Assembly (NCBI GenBank): GCA_946410595.1
Contig: CAMKAU010000007.1
Coordinates: forward strand, 1-49,534
DNA: 49,534 nt
Origin: an uncultured Clostridia bacterium
Lineage (GTDB): Bacteria > Bacillota > Clostridia > Oscillospirales > CAG-272
Direction of reading: 5' to 3'
Numbering within the stretch: the stretch's first letter is position 1; the number at the start of each line of letters is the position of its first letter. Below the pieces are notes generated by a model. It worked only from the letters and a program-made list of their open reading frames with translations, was not told where the DNA came from and made no database searches. Positions 9,603 through 18,372 of this stretch are shown in pieces. A program made the position numbers and the translations under genes.

Positions 9603-11729
9603 ATGAAAAAACGGAATAAGTTTCTGGCGTTTTTTTCGGCGTGTCTTTTTCTTCTGACCGCCTGTACCCCCTCCGTTCCCGCGGATACGACCGGCGGGGA
9701 CTCCGCCGCGGAGGAGAAGCCCCGGACCGAGGATCTGTTTTGGGTGATCGGCAAGGAGGAATACGCCGACAAGACGAAGTCCGCCTTCCTTGCCCAGCTG
9801 GTCGGATTTCTCTCCGGGCACGAGTTCGCCAAGATCTCGGGCAGCAGCCGCTGCCGCGTGGCGATGCCGGACAGCGCCTTCCGGATCTGCAGGGGCGCGT
9901 ACGCCGGCAACAACGCGATGGTCAAGCACACGAACAAGCTCCTCAAAAACGCGGAAACGGGTTTGTGGGAAGTCTGGAACGACGACGATTTCAGCGTGGA
10001 TATCGTCAACCTGTATATCCTGCGGAATATGTATAAAAACCACGGCTCCCTCGCCCCTTACTATATCACGAAGGGCTGGGTCGACTACGACGTTTACGAT
10101 ATGGGCGGCGGGCAGAGGCAGGTCGGCGCGTACGCCATGTACAGCCAGAACGACCAGCTCCCGCAGTTCGGCGGCAACGGCGAGTACGGCAACCGTTACA
10201 GCTTCGTTACCGAGCCCTACCTCGGCGCCGACACCCTCGGGCTGACGGCGGCGGGGATGCCCTACGAAGCGGCCGAGATGGGCCGGATCTTCGGCGAGGC
10301 GACCGGCGACCGCGACAACGTCCTCTGGTCGCAGATGTTTACCGTCATGTTCTCGCTCGCCTACTTCGAGTCGGATATCCCCGCTCTGATCCGTACCGCC
10401 GCCGGCGTTTTCCCGAAGGGATCGGATCAGGAGGCGGTCGTGGAGGAGGTCTTCGCGCTCTACGGGCAGTACCCCGATAACTGGCGCATCGCTTACAAGA
10501 CCTTTGAGAACCGCCACTATTTCGGCGAGCGGACCCGCCAGACCAACAACACCATCAACTGCGGATTTGTACTGCTGGATCTGCTTTACGGCGGCGGCGA
10601 TTATCTCCAAACCTGCAAGATCGGCTCCCTCGCCGGCTACGACTGCGAGAGCACCTGCGGGATCGCGCTGACGGTCGTGGGGATCATCAACGGGACAAAG
10701 GATCTGCCGGAGGAGGTCAATACCTACGTCTGGCAGGACGGGCAGGGTGTGATCGTCAACCTCCCGATCTCCGACAGCGGCGACACCGGGACCTATATGT
10801 ACGCCGCCAAGCTCCCCGCGCGCCTGAAGATCACCGAGATCCTCGATCTCTATCAGCAGAACTTCGAGACGGTGCTTGCGGCGAACGGCGGCTACGAGGA
10901 GGACGGCAAGTACTATATCCCGAAGACGGAGTTTCTCCCCGTGGACAGCGTAAAGATCGAAAACGCCGGCTTTGAAAGCGGCGATCTTTCGGCGTACAGG
11001 CCCGAGGGCAGCGTGAAGATCAGCGAGTTCTCCACCTCCGGCAAGTACGCCGTGCAGATGAAGGGCAACTCCGTTATCAGCCAGCAGATAACCGGGCTGA
11101 AGGTCGGCGCCACCTACCGGCTGACGGCGTACCTCTACGCGACCAACCCCTCCACCGCCCGGCTCTTTGCCGACTGCGGCGACGGGGAAAAATCCGCGAC
11201 CGTCTTTTCCACCATATCTCAGGCCAAGAATTACGACGAGCAGCGCACCGTCCGCCGTTCTCTCTTCTTTACCGCGACGGCGGAAACGGCGACGGTCGGC
11301 GTCCGCTACGAGGCGGAGAGCGACGCGACCGAGGCGATCCTTGACGATCTTTCCCTTGTCCGGACCGACGAGCGGTCCGCCGGAACGGTGAGCGTGAGCG
11401 ATCTGACCTCTCCCGTCGGCTCGCGCGTCCGCGTGACGGTCACGGCGGAGGAGGCGGGGCTCGCCTGGCTGAAATGGAAGTTTGACAACCACGGCTCGAT
11501 CGGCAAGGCGGAGCTGACGATCAACCGCAAGTCCTCCGGCGTCGCCTGCTTCTACCGCACCTCGCCCGCAAGCGTCGCCGAGGCGGATTTCCACGAGGAC
11601 TACGTTTACCTTCCCGTCCCGCTCAAAAAGGGGGAAAACACCGTCTCCCTCGTCTTCAGCGCAAGCAAGATCTACCTTGATCCGGAGCCGGAGATCCTCT
11701 TCGTCTCCGACGCGCGTCTCCCCGGCTGA
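9603..11729 (+). CDS. Secreted lipoprotein with ADP-ribosylglycohydrolase-like domain and C-terminal beta domains
   Basis: 708 residues. CCCGAGGTGATGTT precedes the ATG. A signal peptide ends at lipobox LLTAC (Cys21). Residues about 40-400 look like the all-helical ADP-ribosylglycohydrolase (ARH/DraG) fold. Recognisable parts are LGLTAAGMPYEAAEMGRIF, FSLAYFESDIPALIRTA and the terminal helix pair ending GYDCESTCGIALTVVGIING. The family signature at that last place is GGDTDT, which binds two metal ions; here it reads GYDCEST, so the site is altered. Residues about 445-580 resemble a galactose-binding/CBM4-9-like jelly roll (ENAGFESGDLSAY, then YAVQMKG and VGATYRLTAYLYA). A final beta domain follows. 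An extracellular anchored ARH homolog with carbohydrate-binding modules more likely acts on a sugar conjugate than on ADP-ribosylated protein; that is inference. Confidence 0.6.
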   Translation: MKKRNKFLAFFSACLFLLTACTPSVPADTTGGDSAAEEKPRTEDLFWVIGKEEYADKTKSAFLAQLVGFLSGHEFAKISGSSRCRVAMPDSAFRICRGAYAGNNAMVKHTNKLLKNAETGLWEVWNDDDFSVDIVNLYILRNMYKNHGSLAPYYITKGWVDYDVYDMGGGQRQVGAYAMYSQNDQLPQFGGNGEYGNRYSFVTEPYLGADTLGLTAAGMPYEAAEMGRIFGEATGDRDNVLWSQMFTVMFSLAYFESDIPALIRTAAGVFPKGSDQEAVVEEVFALYGQYPDNWRIAYKTFENRHYFGERTRQTNNTINCGFVLLDLLYGGGDYLQTCKIGSLAGYDCESTCGIALTVVGIINGTKDLPEEVNTYVWQDGQGVIVNLPISDSGDTGTYMYAAKLPARLKITEILDLYQQNFETVLAANGGYEEDGKYYIPKTEFLPVDSVKIENAGFESGDLSAYRPEGSVKISEFSTSGKYAVQMKGNSVISQQITGLKVGATYRLTAYLYATNPSTARLFADCGDGEKSATVFSTISQAKNYDEQRTVRRSLFFTATAETATVGVRYEAESDATEAILDDLSLVRTDERSAGTVSVSDLTSPVGSRVRVTVTAEEAGLAWLKWKFDNHGSIGKAELTINRKSSGVACFYRTSPASVAEADFHEDYVYLPVPLKKGENTVSLVFSASKIYLDPEPEILFVSDARLPG

Positions 11730-11744
11730 TCCGGAAAAAAAACG

Positions 11745-11778
11745 ACCGGCGCGATCCGTTGCGGATCGCGCCGGTTTT
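11745..11778. terminator. Bidirectional terminator between convergent ARH-like gene and cysK
   Basis: ACCGGCGCGATCCG, loop TTGC, then GGATCGCGCCGGTTTT. The stem has an A8 run on the left and T4 on the right. It is shared by the plus-strand lipoprotein gene and by cysK on the minus strand. Confidence 0.85.
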
Positions 11779-11811
11779 CGCTTCCTGCGGGCGGTGTTTG
11801 CGCCGGAGGGC

Positions 11812-12744
11812 TCACTCCGCGTAGAGCGCGGTGGAGAGGTAGCGGTCGCCCCCGTCGGGGAAAAGGACGACGACCGTCTTGCCCGCGTTTTCCGGGCGTT
11901 TCGCTATGGTGATCGCGGCGAAGAGCGCCGCGCCGGAGGAGATGCCGACCAGAACGCCCTCCCTGCGCCCGACCTCGCGCGCCGCGGCGAAGGCGTCCTC
12001 GTTTTCGACGGGAAGGATCTCGTCATAAACCGCCGTATCGAGCACGTCCGGCACAAAGCCCGCGCCGATCCCCTGGATCTTATGCGCGCCGGGCGCCCCG
12101 CCCGAGAGGACGGGGGAGGAGGCCGGCTCCACGGCGATCACGCGGACGGAGGGCTTTTGTTCCTTCAGGTAACGGCCGACGCCGGTAACCGTCCCGCCGG
12201 TACCGACCCCGGCGACAAAGAGATCGATCTCTCCGTCGGTATCCGCCCAGATCTCCGGGCCGGTCGTTTTGTAGTGGGCGTCCGGGTTGGCGGGGTTGGT
12301 GAACTGCCCGGGGATAAACGAGTCCGGGATCTCGGCGGCAAGTTCTTTCGCCTTTGCGATCGCCCCTTTCATCCCCTTTGCGCCCTCGGTGAGCACCAGT
12401 TCGGCGCCGTACGCCTGCATCAGCCGGCGCCGCTCGACCGACATCGTGTCCGGCATCACGATCAGGATCCGGTAGCCGCGCGCCGCCGCGACGGAGGCGA
12501 GTCCGATCCCCGTGTTGCCGGAGGTGGGCTCGATGATGACCGAGCCGGGTTTCAGCCGGCCGGAGGCCTCCGCCTCGTCCAGCATCGCGCGGGCGATCCG
12601 GTCCTTGACCGATCCGGCGGGATTGGCGGACTCCAGCTTGGCGATTAGCCGCGCGTGTAGCCCGTGCGCCTTCTCCAGACGGGTAAGCTCCAAGAGGGGG
12701 GTGCCGCCGATCATCGCGTCGGCGGAAGAATAAATACGTGACAT
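11812..12744 (-). CDS. cysK: Cysteine synthase A (O-acetylserine sulfhydrylase)
   Basis: PLP enzyme that makes cysteine from O-acetylserine and sulfide. The product is 310 residues, the normal CysK length. The start at 12744 has AAAGGAG before it; an upstream in-frame ATG would add a 54-residue non-homologous leader overlapping the promoter. Visible motifs are the PLP lysine in NPAGSVKDR (Lys47), the substrate loop [26 protein letters not shown] for the phosphate cradle, and GISSGAA. It is a single-gene unit with its own promoter. That promoter shares an AACCTATTGAC block with the iscS promoter, pointing to common sulfur-responsive control. Confidence 0.96.
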   Translation of the reverse strand: MSRIYSSADAMIGGTPLLELTRLEKAHGLHARLIAKLESANPAGSVKDRIARAMLDEAEASGRLKPGSVIIEPTSGNTGIGLASVAAARGYRILIVMPDTMSVERRRLMQAYGAELVLTEGAKGMKGAIAKAKELAAEIPDSFIPGQFTNPANPDAHYKTTGPEIWADTDGEIDLFVAGVGTGGTVTGVGRYLKEQKPSVRVIAVEPASSPVLSGGAPGAHKIQGIGAGFVPDVLDTAVYDEILPVENEDAFAAAREVGRREGVLVGISSGAALFAAITIAKRPENAGKTVVVLFPDGGDRYLSTALYAE

Positions 12745-12784
12745 GGTAAGCTCCTTTCGGCGGCGGTGGCCGTCTTTTTTTTTT

Positions 12785-12813
12785 ACTATAACACCAAAAG
12801 CATACAAAGTCAA
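12785..12813 (-). promoter_or_regulatory. cysK promoter
   Basis: On the minus strand, TTGACT (12813-12808), a 17-bp spacer and TATAGT (12790-12785). The -35 element sits inside the sequence AACCTATTGACTTTGTA (12819-12803), a block also present at the iscS promoter. Confidence 0.8.
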
Positions 12814-12869
12814 TAGGTTTTTGAAACGGCGGGAAATCTCCCGCCCGCCGCCGGGAAAGGGCGCGGTTA

Positions 12870-12898
12870 TTGACAAAAGAAGGAGAAACGAATATAAT
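12870..12898 (+). promoter_or_regulatory. trkA-trkH promoter, consensus sigma-A
   Basis: TTGACA (12870-12875), a 17-bp spacer and TATAAT (12893-12898). It is divergent from the cysK promoter. The roughly 90-base leader contains an 8-bp hairpin, CGGGAGTC (12909-12916) pairing with GACTCCCG (12934-12941), with no T-tract. No known riboswitch was recognised in it. Confidence 0.85.
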
Positions 12899-12992
12899 AA
12901 GGACAAATCGGGAGTCTTTTCTCTTTTTCGACGGACTCCCGGAGACGGCGGCGGGCCGCCCGCGAGGCGGCGGCCGCTTTTGAGGGTAGGAT

Positions 12993-14351
12993 ATGAAGAT
13001 CATTCTGGCAGGCGGCGGAAAAGTGGGAACGACCCTGATCCGTCAGCTTACGGCGGAGGGCGGAGACGTTACGCTGATCGACAGCGAGCCCGCCGTTCTC
13101 GAAAACGTACAGGAGCAGTACGACGTGATGACTCTCTGCGGCAACTGCGCCGTGCGGGACACGCTCCTGCAGGCGGGGGTCGGCGACGCGGATCTTCTGA
13201 TCGCCGCCACCGGCAGCGACGAGATCAACCTTCTCTCCTGTCTGACGGCGCACGGGATCAATCCCGGGCTGCACACCATCGCGCGGGTCCGCAACCCCGA
13301 GTATTCGGGCCAGATCTACGAAATGAGGGACATCTTTCCGCTTTCCATGTCCGTCAATCCCGATAAGCAGGCGGCGAAGGAGATCGAGCGTCTTCTCAAA
13401 TACCCCGGCTTTCTCAAGCTGGATACCTTCGCCAAGGGCCGGGTGGAGATCGCGGAGCTGCGGATCGAGGAGGACAGCAAGCTCTGCGGCGTGACCCTCG
13501 GCGACCTGCACGGCATCATCAAGTGCCGGGTCCTCGTCTGCGCGGTCCTGCGCAGCGGGGAAGTGATGACCCCGTCCGGCGATTTTGAACTGCGGGAGGG
13601 CGACCGCATCTTCGTCACGGCGCCCACCAACGTCCTCTCCGAGCTGCTCTCCGACCTCGGCATCCTCTCCCGCCGCGCGCGGCGGGTGATGATCTGCGGC
13701 GGAGGACGGAGCGCCTATTATCTGGCGGAGCAGCTCCTCAAAAGCCGGATGACCGTCAAGATCATCGAGCAGGACCGCGCGCGCTGCGAGCAGCTCTCCG
13801 AACTTTTGCCGGACGCCGAGATCATCAACGCGGACGCGACCAACCGCCTCGTGCTGGAAAGCGAGGGGCTCTCCGGCTGCGACGCGGCCGTCTCCCTGAC
13901 CGGGATGGATGAGCTCAATATCGTCATCTCTCTCTACGCGCACGCAAACGGCGTTCCCCAGATCATCACCAAGCTCGGCCGCGTGGACGATACCCGCGTG
14001 CTCGATCAGCTTTCCCTCGGCAGCGTGATCAGTCCGAAGGAGCTGTGCTGCTCCGGGATCGTGCGCTACGTCCGCGCGATCAAAAACCAGACGGGCGCCG
14101 CCAACGCCGTCCATTTTATCGCGGACGGCAAGGCGGAGGCGATCGAGTTCCGCGTGGACAAAAACACCCTCCGGCACGGCGTGCCCCTGCGCGATCTGCG
14201 GCTGAAAAAGGGAGTTCTGATCGCCTGCATCACCCACGGCAGCCGCACCGAGATCCCGGACGGCAGCTCGGTCTTCTCTCCGGGGGACACCGTTGTCGTC
14301 GTGACCAACCGCAACAGCACCATCCTCACGCTCAACGACGTGTTTCAGTAA
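12993..14351 (+). CDS. trkA: Trk potassium uptake system regulatory subunit TrkA
   Basis: 452 residues. This is the cytoplasmic gating ring subunit of a Trk K+ channel. It has the duplicated layout of full-length TrkA. The first RCK_N Rossmann domain begins [19 protein letters not shown] follows at about 130-215, with [15 protein letters not shown] second RCK_N starts near 230 ([18 protein letters not shown]) and a second RCK_C ends at [10 protein letters not shown]. The Gly-rich loops imply NAD(H) or ATP binding, and RCK_C domains of this family can bind cyclic di-AMP. The ATG at 12993 is the first codon of the Rossmann strand and has AGGGTAGG before it. trkH begins 9 bases after the stop. 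Confidence 0.95.
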   Translation: MKIILAGGGKVGTTLIRQLTAEGGDVTLIDSEPAVLENVQEQYDVMTLCGNCAVRDTLLQAGVGDADLLIAATGSDEINLLSCLTAHGINPGLHTIARVRNPEYSGQIYEMRDIFPLSMSVNPDKQAAKEIERLLKYPGFLKLDTFAKGRVEIAELRIEEDSKLCGVTLGDLHGIIKCRVLVCAVLRSGEVMTPSGDFELREGDRIFVTAPTNVLSELLSDLGILSRRARRVMICGGGRSAYYLAEQLLKSRMTVKIIEQDRARCEQLSELLPDAEIINADATNRLVLESEGLSGCDAAVSLTGMDELNIVISLYAHANGVPQIITKLGRVDDTRVLDQLSLGSVISPKELCCSGIVRYVRAIKNQTGAANAVHFIADGKAEAIEFRVDKNTLRHGVPLRDLRLKKGVLIACITHGSRTEIPDGSSVFSPGDTVVVVTNRNSTILTLNDVFQ

Positions 14352-14360
14352 GGGAGAACC

Positions 14361-15818
14361 ATGAATCACAAGATCATTTCCCGCATCGTCTCCCAGATCC
14401 TCGGGCTCGAAGCGCTCTTTATGCTCCCCTCGCTTGCCTTCGCGCTGGCGGAGGGGCGGACGCGCACCGCGCTGGCGTTTCTCGCGTCGGCGGGGCTCGT
14501 GGCGCTTTTCTCGCTTCTCCTTTTTCTCACTTCCCGCCGGGGAGGGGAAGAGCGGCAGTATTTCGCGCGCGAGGGGATGGTCAGCGTCGCGCTTTCCTGG
14601 ATTTTGATGAGCCTCTTTGGGGCGCTGCCCTTCTTCTTTTCCGGGGAGATCCCGCGTTTTATCGACGCGCTCTTTGAGATCGTTTCCGGCTTTACCACCA
14701 CCGGCGCCTCGGTCGTGCCGGACGTGGAGGCGCTCTCCCGCGCCGTCCTCTACTGGCGCAGCTTCAGCCACTGGCTCGGCGGGATGGGCGTGCTCGTTTT
14801 CCTCCTCGCCATCGTGCCGGCGGCCAACCGCGGCACGGGCAATACCGTCCATCTGCTGCGCGCGGAGAGTCCCGGTCCCACCGTCGGCAAGCTGGCGCCC
14901 CGGATGCGCGAGACCGCCAAGATCCTCTACCTGATTTACCTCGCGCTGACCGCGCTTTGCTTTCTCTTTCTCCTCTTCGGCGGGATGCCGGCCTTCGACG
15001 CGCTCTGCACCTCCTTCGGGACCGCGGGGACCGGCGGCTTCGGTGTGAAAAACACCAGCCTTGCCGGCTACAGCCCCTATTTGCAGACCGTGACCGCGGT
15101 CTTTATGCTCCTCTTCGGGGTCAACTTCACCGTCTACCATCTGATCCTTTTAAAGCAGATCAGACCCGCGCTCAAAAACGACGAGCTCCGTCTCTATTTT
15201 CTTTTGGCGGCGGGCAGCACGGCGCTGGTCGCCTTCAACATCCGCGCGCTCTACGCCACGGCGGGGGAGACGCTGCGCCACGCCTTTTTCCAGGTCTCCA
15301 GCATTATGACGACCACCGGCTTTTCCACCGTGGATTTTGACGCGTGGCCGGTCTTTTCCAAGGCGATCCTCGTCCTTCTGATGTGCGTCGGCGCGTCGGC
15401 GGGCAGCACGGGCGGCGGCTTCAAGGTCGCGCGGCTGATCCTCGTCTTCAAGACCCTCCGCCGTAACGTCCTCCGCATCCTCCATCCAAACAAGGTGCAG
15501 GTCATCCGCTCGGGCGGGCAGGTCATCAGCGAGCGCTCGATCGAGAACACCTCGAACTACCTCGCCGCCTACGTCTTTATCCTGCTTGTCAGTTTTCTCA
15601 TCCTCTCGTTTGACGCAAACTCCACGACCACCGCCGTCACCTCGGTCATCGCCTGTTTCAACAACATCGGACCGGGGCTCGACGGCGTGGGCCCGACCGC
15701 CAACTACGGCGCGTACAGCGTTCTCTCCAAGGGGACGCTGATCCTCGATATGCTGGCGGGGCGGCTGGAGATCTTCCCGATCCTCGTCCTCTTCTCCCGC
15801 AGTACCTGGACCAAATAA
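14361..15818 (+). CDS. trkH: Trk potassium uptake system membrane subunit TrkH
   Basis: 485 residues with about ten transmembrane helices arranged as four M1-P-M2 repeats. All four selectivity-filter segments are visible: FTTTGASVV, FGTAGTGGFG, TTTGFST and NNIGPGL. The conserved glycine that coordinates K+ is present in each. AGGGAG precedes the ATG. It pairs with TrkA immediately upstream to form the K+ uptake channel. The next gene, a GH43-like lipoprotein, starts 16 bases on with no terminator between them, so read-through from the trkA promoter is likely even though the functions look unrelated. Confidence 0.96.
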   Translation: MNHKIISRIVSQILGLEALFMLPSLAFALAEGRTRTALAFLASAGLVALFSLLLFLTSRRGGEERQYFAREGMVSVALSWILMSLFGALPFFFSGEIPRFIDALFEIVSGFTTTGASVVPDVEALSRAVLYWRSFSHWLGGMGVLVFLLAIVPAANRGTGNTVHLLRAESPGPTVGKLAPRMRETAKILYLIYLALTALCFLFLLFGGMPAFDALCTSFGTAGTGGFGVKNTSLAGYSPYLQTVTAVFMLLFGVNFTVYHLILLKQIRPALKNDELRLYFLLAAGSTALVAFNIRALYATAGETLRHAFFQVSSIMTTTGFSTVDFDAWPVFSKAILVLLMCVGASAGSTGGGFKVARLILVFKTLRRNVLRILHPNKVQVIRSGGQVISERSIENTSNYLAAYVFILLVSFLILSFDANSTTTAVTSVIACFNNIGPGLDGVGPTANYGAYSVLSKGTLILDMLAGRLEIFPILVLFSRSTWTK

Positions 15819-15834
15819 ACCGACGGAGACAGAT

Positions 15835-17256
15835 ATGAAACGGATCCTTTCTTTTCTTCTCGCGCTTTTGCTTCTTTCTTCTTTTGCTTCCTGCGGCGGG
15901 GAAACGGCCGATCCCGTGACGGGGACGGAGGCGTCCGATACGACCGGCGTGCCGGGGACGGAAGCGGCCGATCCTCACGGCGGCGCCGGAACGGATCTCC
16001 CCGACGGCACGCAGCCCCCGGAGACCGCCCCCTCGACGGAAGACCCCGGCACGACCAAAGCGCCCGATACGACGAAGGCGTCCGATACGACGAAGACGCC
16101 GGATACGACCAAAACGCCGGATACGACCAAAACGCCGGATACGACTAAAACGCCGGATACAACTAAAACGCCGGATACGACCAAAGCCCCGGAAACGACG
16201 GCCCCTGAGACGACGGCGTCCCGGGAGCCGGTCGTGCTTCCCCCCTCCGATAATCTCCTCTTCTCTCCGGTCAAGTCCGGGATTTACAACTACTGTCCCT
16301 CGGTCATCGAGGAGCCGGACGGGACCCGGTACGTCTACTACTGCACCAACAAAAAATCCTATAACGTTACCGACTACATCGGCTGCCGGAAGGGCACGCC
16401 GAACGCGGACGGGACCTATACCTACGGCGAGGAGACGCTGGTCCTCTCCCCCACGGCGGGCAACTGGGACGCCCGCCACACCTGCGACCCCTCGGTGATC
16501 CGCGGCGTCTTTTCCTGGCAGGGAGAGAGCTATTCCTACCTGATGGCGTACCTCGGCTGCACCTCAAGCGACAGTCAGGAAAACAAGGTCGGTATCGCCG
16601 TAGCGAAGAGTCCCGCCGGGCCGTTTACCACCGTCGGCAGCGCCCCGATCGTCGATTTCACGAAGGATCCTTCCGTCACGTCCTTCCAGTGGGGCGTCGG
16701 GCAGCCGAGCGTCGTCAGCATCGACAAGGCGGGCAGGGTCTGGCTCTTCTATACAAAGGGAGATAAAAACGGCACCCGCACGATCGTCCGCGAGTGCGAC
16801 TTTTCCGATCTGTCCGCGCCCGTTCTCGGCGCCGAAAAGCGCGTTTCCGTCACCGGGCTGAAAAACCTCAACGGCGGGAAGGATTATCTCAACAACGCCG
16901 ATTTTCTCTACGATCCCGCGGAAAACGTCTTTTACGGCGCGTCCGACTGCCACCCCAACCCGACGAGCGCGCCCGATTTTATCTCCTCCTCCTTCCGGGT
17001 GGGCAAGCTGACCGGCAAAAAGGTCGCCGGGGCGCTCTACGCCTTTACCGATCAAAACGCCTCCTGGACGAATCTCGCGGTCGTCGGCCCGGCGGAGACC
17101 GGCTTTGCCCGCAACCACAACGTCGGTCTGGTGAGAAACGAGTACGGACACCTGCCGAACGCGGATTATCTGACCGTCTATTATACGATGTCGATCGAGG
17201 GCTCGTCCTCCCTCTGGTCCTACCGCATCTACGACCGGAATATCGCCCTCCGCTGA
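15835..17256 (+). CDS. GH43-like beta-propeller lipoprotein with TTKxPD repeat linker
   Basis: 473 residues. The signal peptide ends at lipobox SFASC (Cys20). A long Thr/Pro/Asp linker (about 21-140) contains eight 6-residue repeats. The rest (about 140-473) is a beta-propeller-like domain with the usual strand patterns: YCPSVIEEPDGTRYVYY, CDPSVIRGVFSW, GQPSVVSIDKAGRVWLFY and NNADFLYDPAENVFYGASDC. These are typical of the GH43/GH62/GH68 superfamily. The first blade has CPS where GH43 enzymes carry the base Asp (ADP), and the second has CDPSV, so the catalytic assignment is uncertain. It is a paralog of the truncated gene at the window start. It may act as a binding protein or glycosidase at the cell surface. 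Confidence 0.7.
   Translation: MKRILSFLLALLLLSSFASCGGETADPVTGTEASDTTGVPGTEAADPHGGAGTDLPDGTQPPETAPSTEDPGTTKAPDTTKASDTTKTPDTTKTPDTTKTPDTTKTPDTTKTPDTTKAPETTAPETTASREPVVLPPSDNLLFSPVKSGIYNYCPSVIEEPDGTRYVYYCTNKKSYNVTDYIGCRKGTPNADGTYTYGEETLVLSPTAGNWDARHTCDPSVIRGVFSWQGESYSYLMAYLGCTSSDSQENKVGIAVAKSPAGPFTTVGSAPIVDFTKDPSVTSFQWGVGQPSVVSIDKAGRVWLFYTKGDKNGTRTIVRECDFSDLSAPVLGAEKRVSVTGLKNLNGGKDYLNNADFLYDPAENVFYGASDCHPNPTSAPDFISSSFRVGKLTGKKVAGALYAFTDQNASWTNLAVVGPAETGFARNHNVGLVRNEYGHLPNADYLTVYYTMSIEGSSSLWSYRIYDRNIALR
16051..16194 (+). repeat. Tandem repeat, eight 18-bp units (TTKxPD)
   Basis: Eight in-frame copies of ACGACCAAAACGCCGGAT with few differences run end to end. They encode the Thr-Lys-x-Pro-Asp linker of the GH43-like lipoprotein. 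The middle copies (16087-16176) are nearly identical, so copy number may vary between strains. Confidence 0.9.
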
Positions 17257-17321
17257 AAAAAGAGGAAAAGGAGTTTCCGGCAGCCGCCGGTCTCCGCAAA
17301 AAGCGAAAAAGGAGAACGGGT

Positions 17322-18275
17322 ATGACCCTCCAGCAGCTTCGGTATATGATCGTGATCGCGGAAACGGGCTCTCTCAGCCGCGCGTCCGAGCAGCTCTATA
17401 TGGCGCAGCCCTCGCTGACCGCGTCTCTCCGCGAGCTGGAGAAGGAGCTCGGCGTAACGATCTTTCACCGCACCGGCAAAGGCGTAACGCTGACGGCGGA
17501 CGGGGAAGAGTTCCTCCTGTACGCCCGCCAGCTCTACGGGCAGTACGAGTCCGTTCTGGAAAAGTACGGCTCCTCCGGCGTCCGCAAGAAAAAGTTCGGC
17601 GTTTCGGCGCAGCATTACTCCTTTGCCGTCAAGGCGTTCGTGGAGATGGTGCGCGAGTACGATATGACCGAGTACGAGTTTGCCGTCCGGGAGACGAAGA
17701 CGATGGACGTCATCAACGACGTAAGCGAGATGCGCAGCGAGATCGGCATCCTCTATCTCTCCGAGTTCAATCACCGCGCGATGGAAAAACTGTTTTCCGC
17801 GCACAATCTGGTCTTCACGCCGCTGATCGACTGCCGCGCGTACGTCTATCTCTGGCGCAGACACCCCCTCGCCGGGAAACCGTCCGTTTCGATGGAGGAT
17901 CTCCGCCCCTACCCCTGCCTCTCCTTTGAGCAGGGGGACGGCGCCACCTTTTATCTCGCCGAGGAGATCTTCAGCGCCCGCAGCTACGAGCGGGAGATCA
18001 AGGTCACCGACCGCGCGACCGTCCTCAATCTGATGGTGGGGCTCGGCGGCTTCATCCTCTGCTCCGGCATCATCTGCGAGGAGCTCAACGGCGACGACTA
18101 CGTCGCCCTTCCCCTCGCCTCCGACGGCGAGACCCCCGACAGCCGGATGAAGATCGGCTACGTGACCCGAAAAAACACCGCGCCGAGCCGGATGGGCTCG
18201 CTTTACGTCAGCGAGCTCAAGCGCTATCTCACCGAGCACGTCGCCCCCGGAGATATAGAAAAAATCTATACCTAA
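17322..18275 (+). CDS. LysR-family transcriptional regulator, adjacent to methionine ABC transporter
   Basis: 317 residues. AAAGGAGAACGGGT precedes ATG at 17322, which opens directly on the HTH (MTLQQLRYMIVIAETGSLSR). The winged helix spans about 1-60, with AQPSLTASLRELEKELG as the recognition region. A type 2 periplasmic-binding effector domain follows (about 90-300). The gene lies 98 bases before metQ in the same direction. A dyad ATACC-N15-GGTAT overlapping its own stop codon and abutting the metQ -35 box is a candidate binding site. Control of methionine or sulfur-compound uptake is inferred from that arrangement. The effector is unknown. Confidence 0.88.
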   Translation: MTLQQLRYMIVIAETGSLSRASEQLYMAQPSLTASLRELEKELGVTIFHRTGKGVTLTADGEEFLLYARQLYGQYESVLEKYGSSGVRKKKFGVSAQHYSFAVKAFVEMVREYDMTEYEFAVRETKTMDVINDVSEMRSEIGILYLSEFNHRAMEKLFSAHNLVFTPLIDCRAYVYLWRRHPLAGKPSVSMEDLRPYPCLSFEQGDGATFYLAEEIFSARSYEREIKVTDRATVLNLMVGLGGFILCSGIICEELNGDDYVALPLASDGETPDSRMKIGYVTRKNTAPSRMGSLYVSELKRYLTEHVAPGDIEKIYT

Positions 18276-18292
18276 ATATCAGTTTTTGGTAT
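18268..18292 (+). promoter_or_regulatory. Candidate LysR operator (imperfect dyad) upstream of metQ
   Basis: ATACC (18268-18272) and GGTAT (18288-18292) are inverted and separated by 15 bases. The wider 11-mers match at 8 of 11 positions. The left arm overlaps the lysR stop codon and the right arm touches the metQ -35 box, a position suited to a LysR activator. Confidence 0.5.
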
Positions 18293-18321
18293 TTTACAAA
18301 TCGGCCTGGCCGTGGTAAGAT
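18293..18321 (+). promoter_or_regulatory. metQ promoter
   Basis: TTTACA (18293-18298), a 17-bp spacer and TAAGAT (18316-18321). The leader to the ATG is about 45 bases, too short for an S-box riboswitch. Confidence 0.75.
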
Positions 18322-18372
18322 AGTGCCGTTGAAAAAAACGGGAACCACCCGAGAACACGGAGAACGAAAACG

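Noticed and set aside
12899..12992. Possible cyclic di-AMP (ydaO-type) riboswitch before trkA
   Set aside because: Leader is under 100 bases, has only one simple hairpin, and lacks the conserved ydaO blocks.
18322..18372. Possible SAM riboswitch before metQ
   Set aside because: About 45 bases only; no S-box core or terminator.
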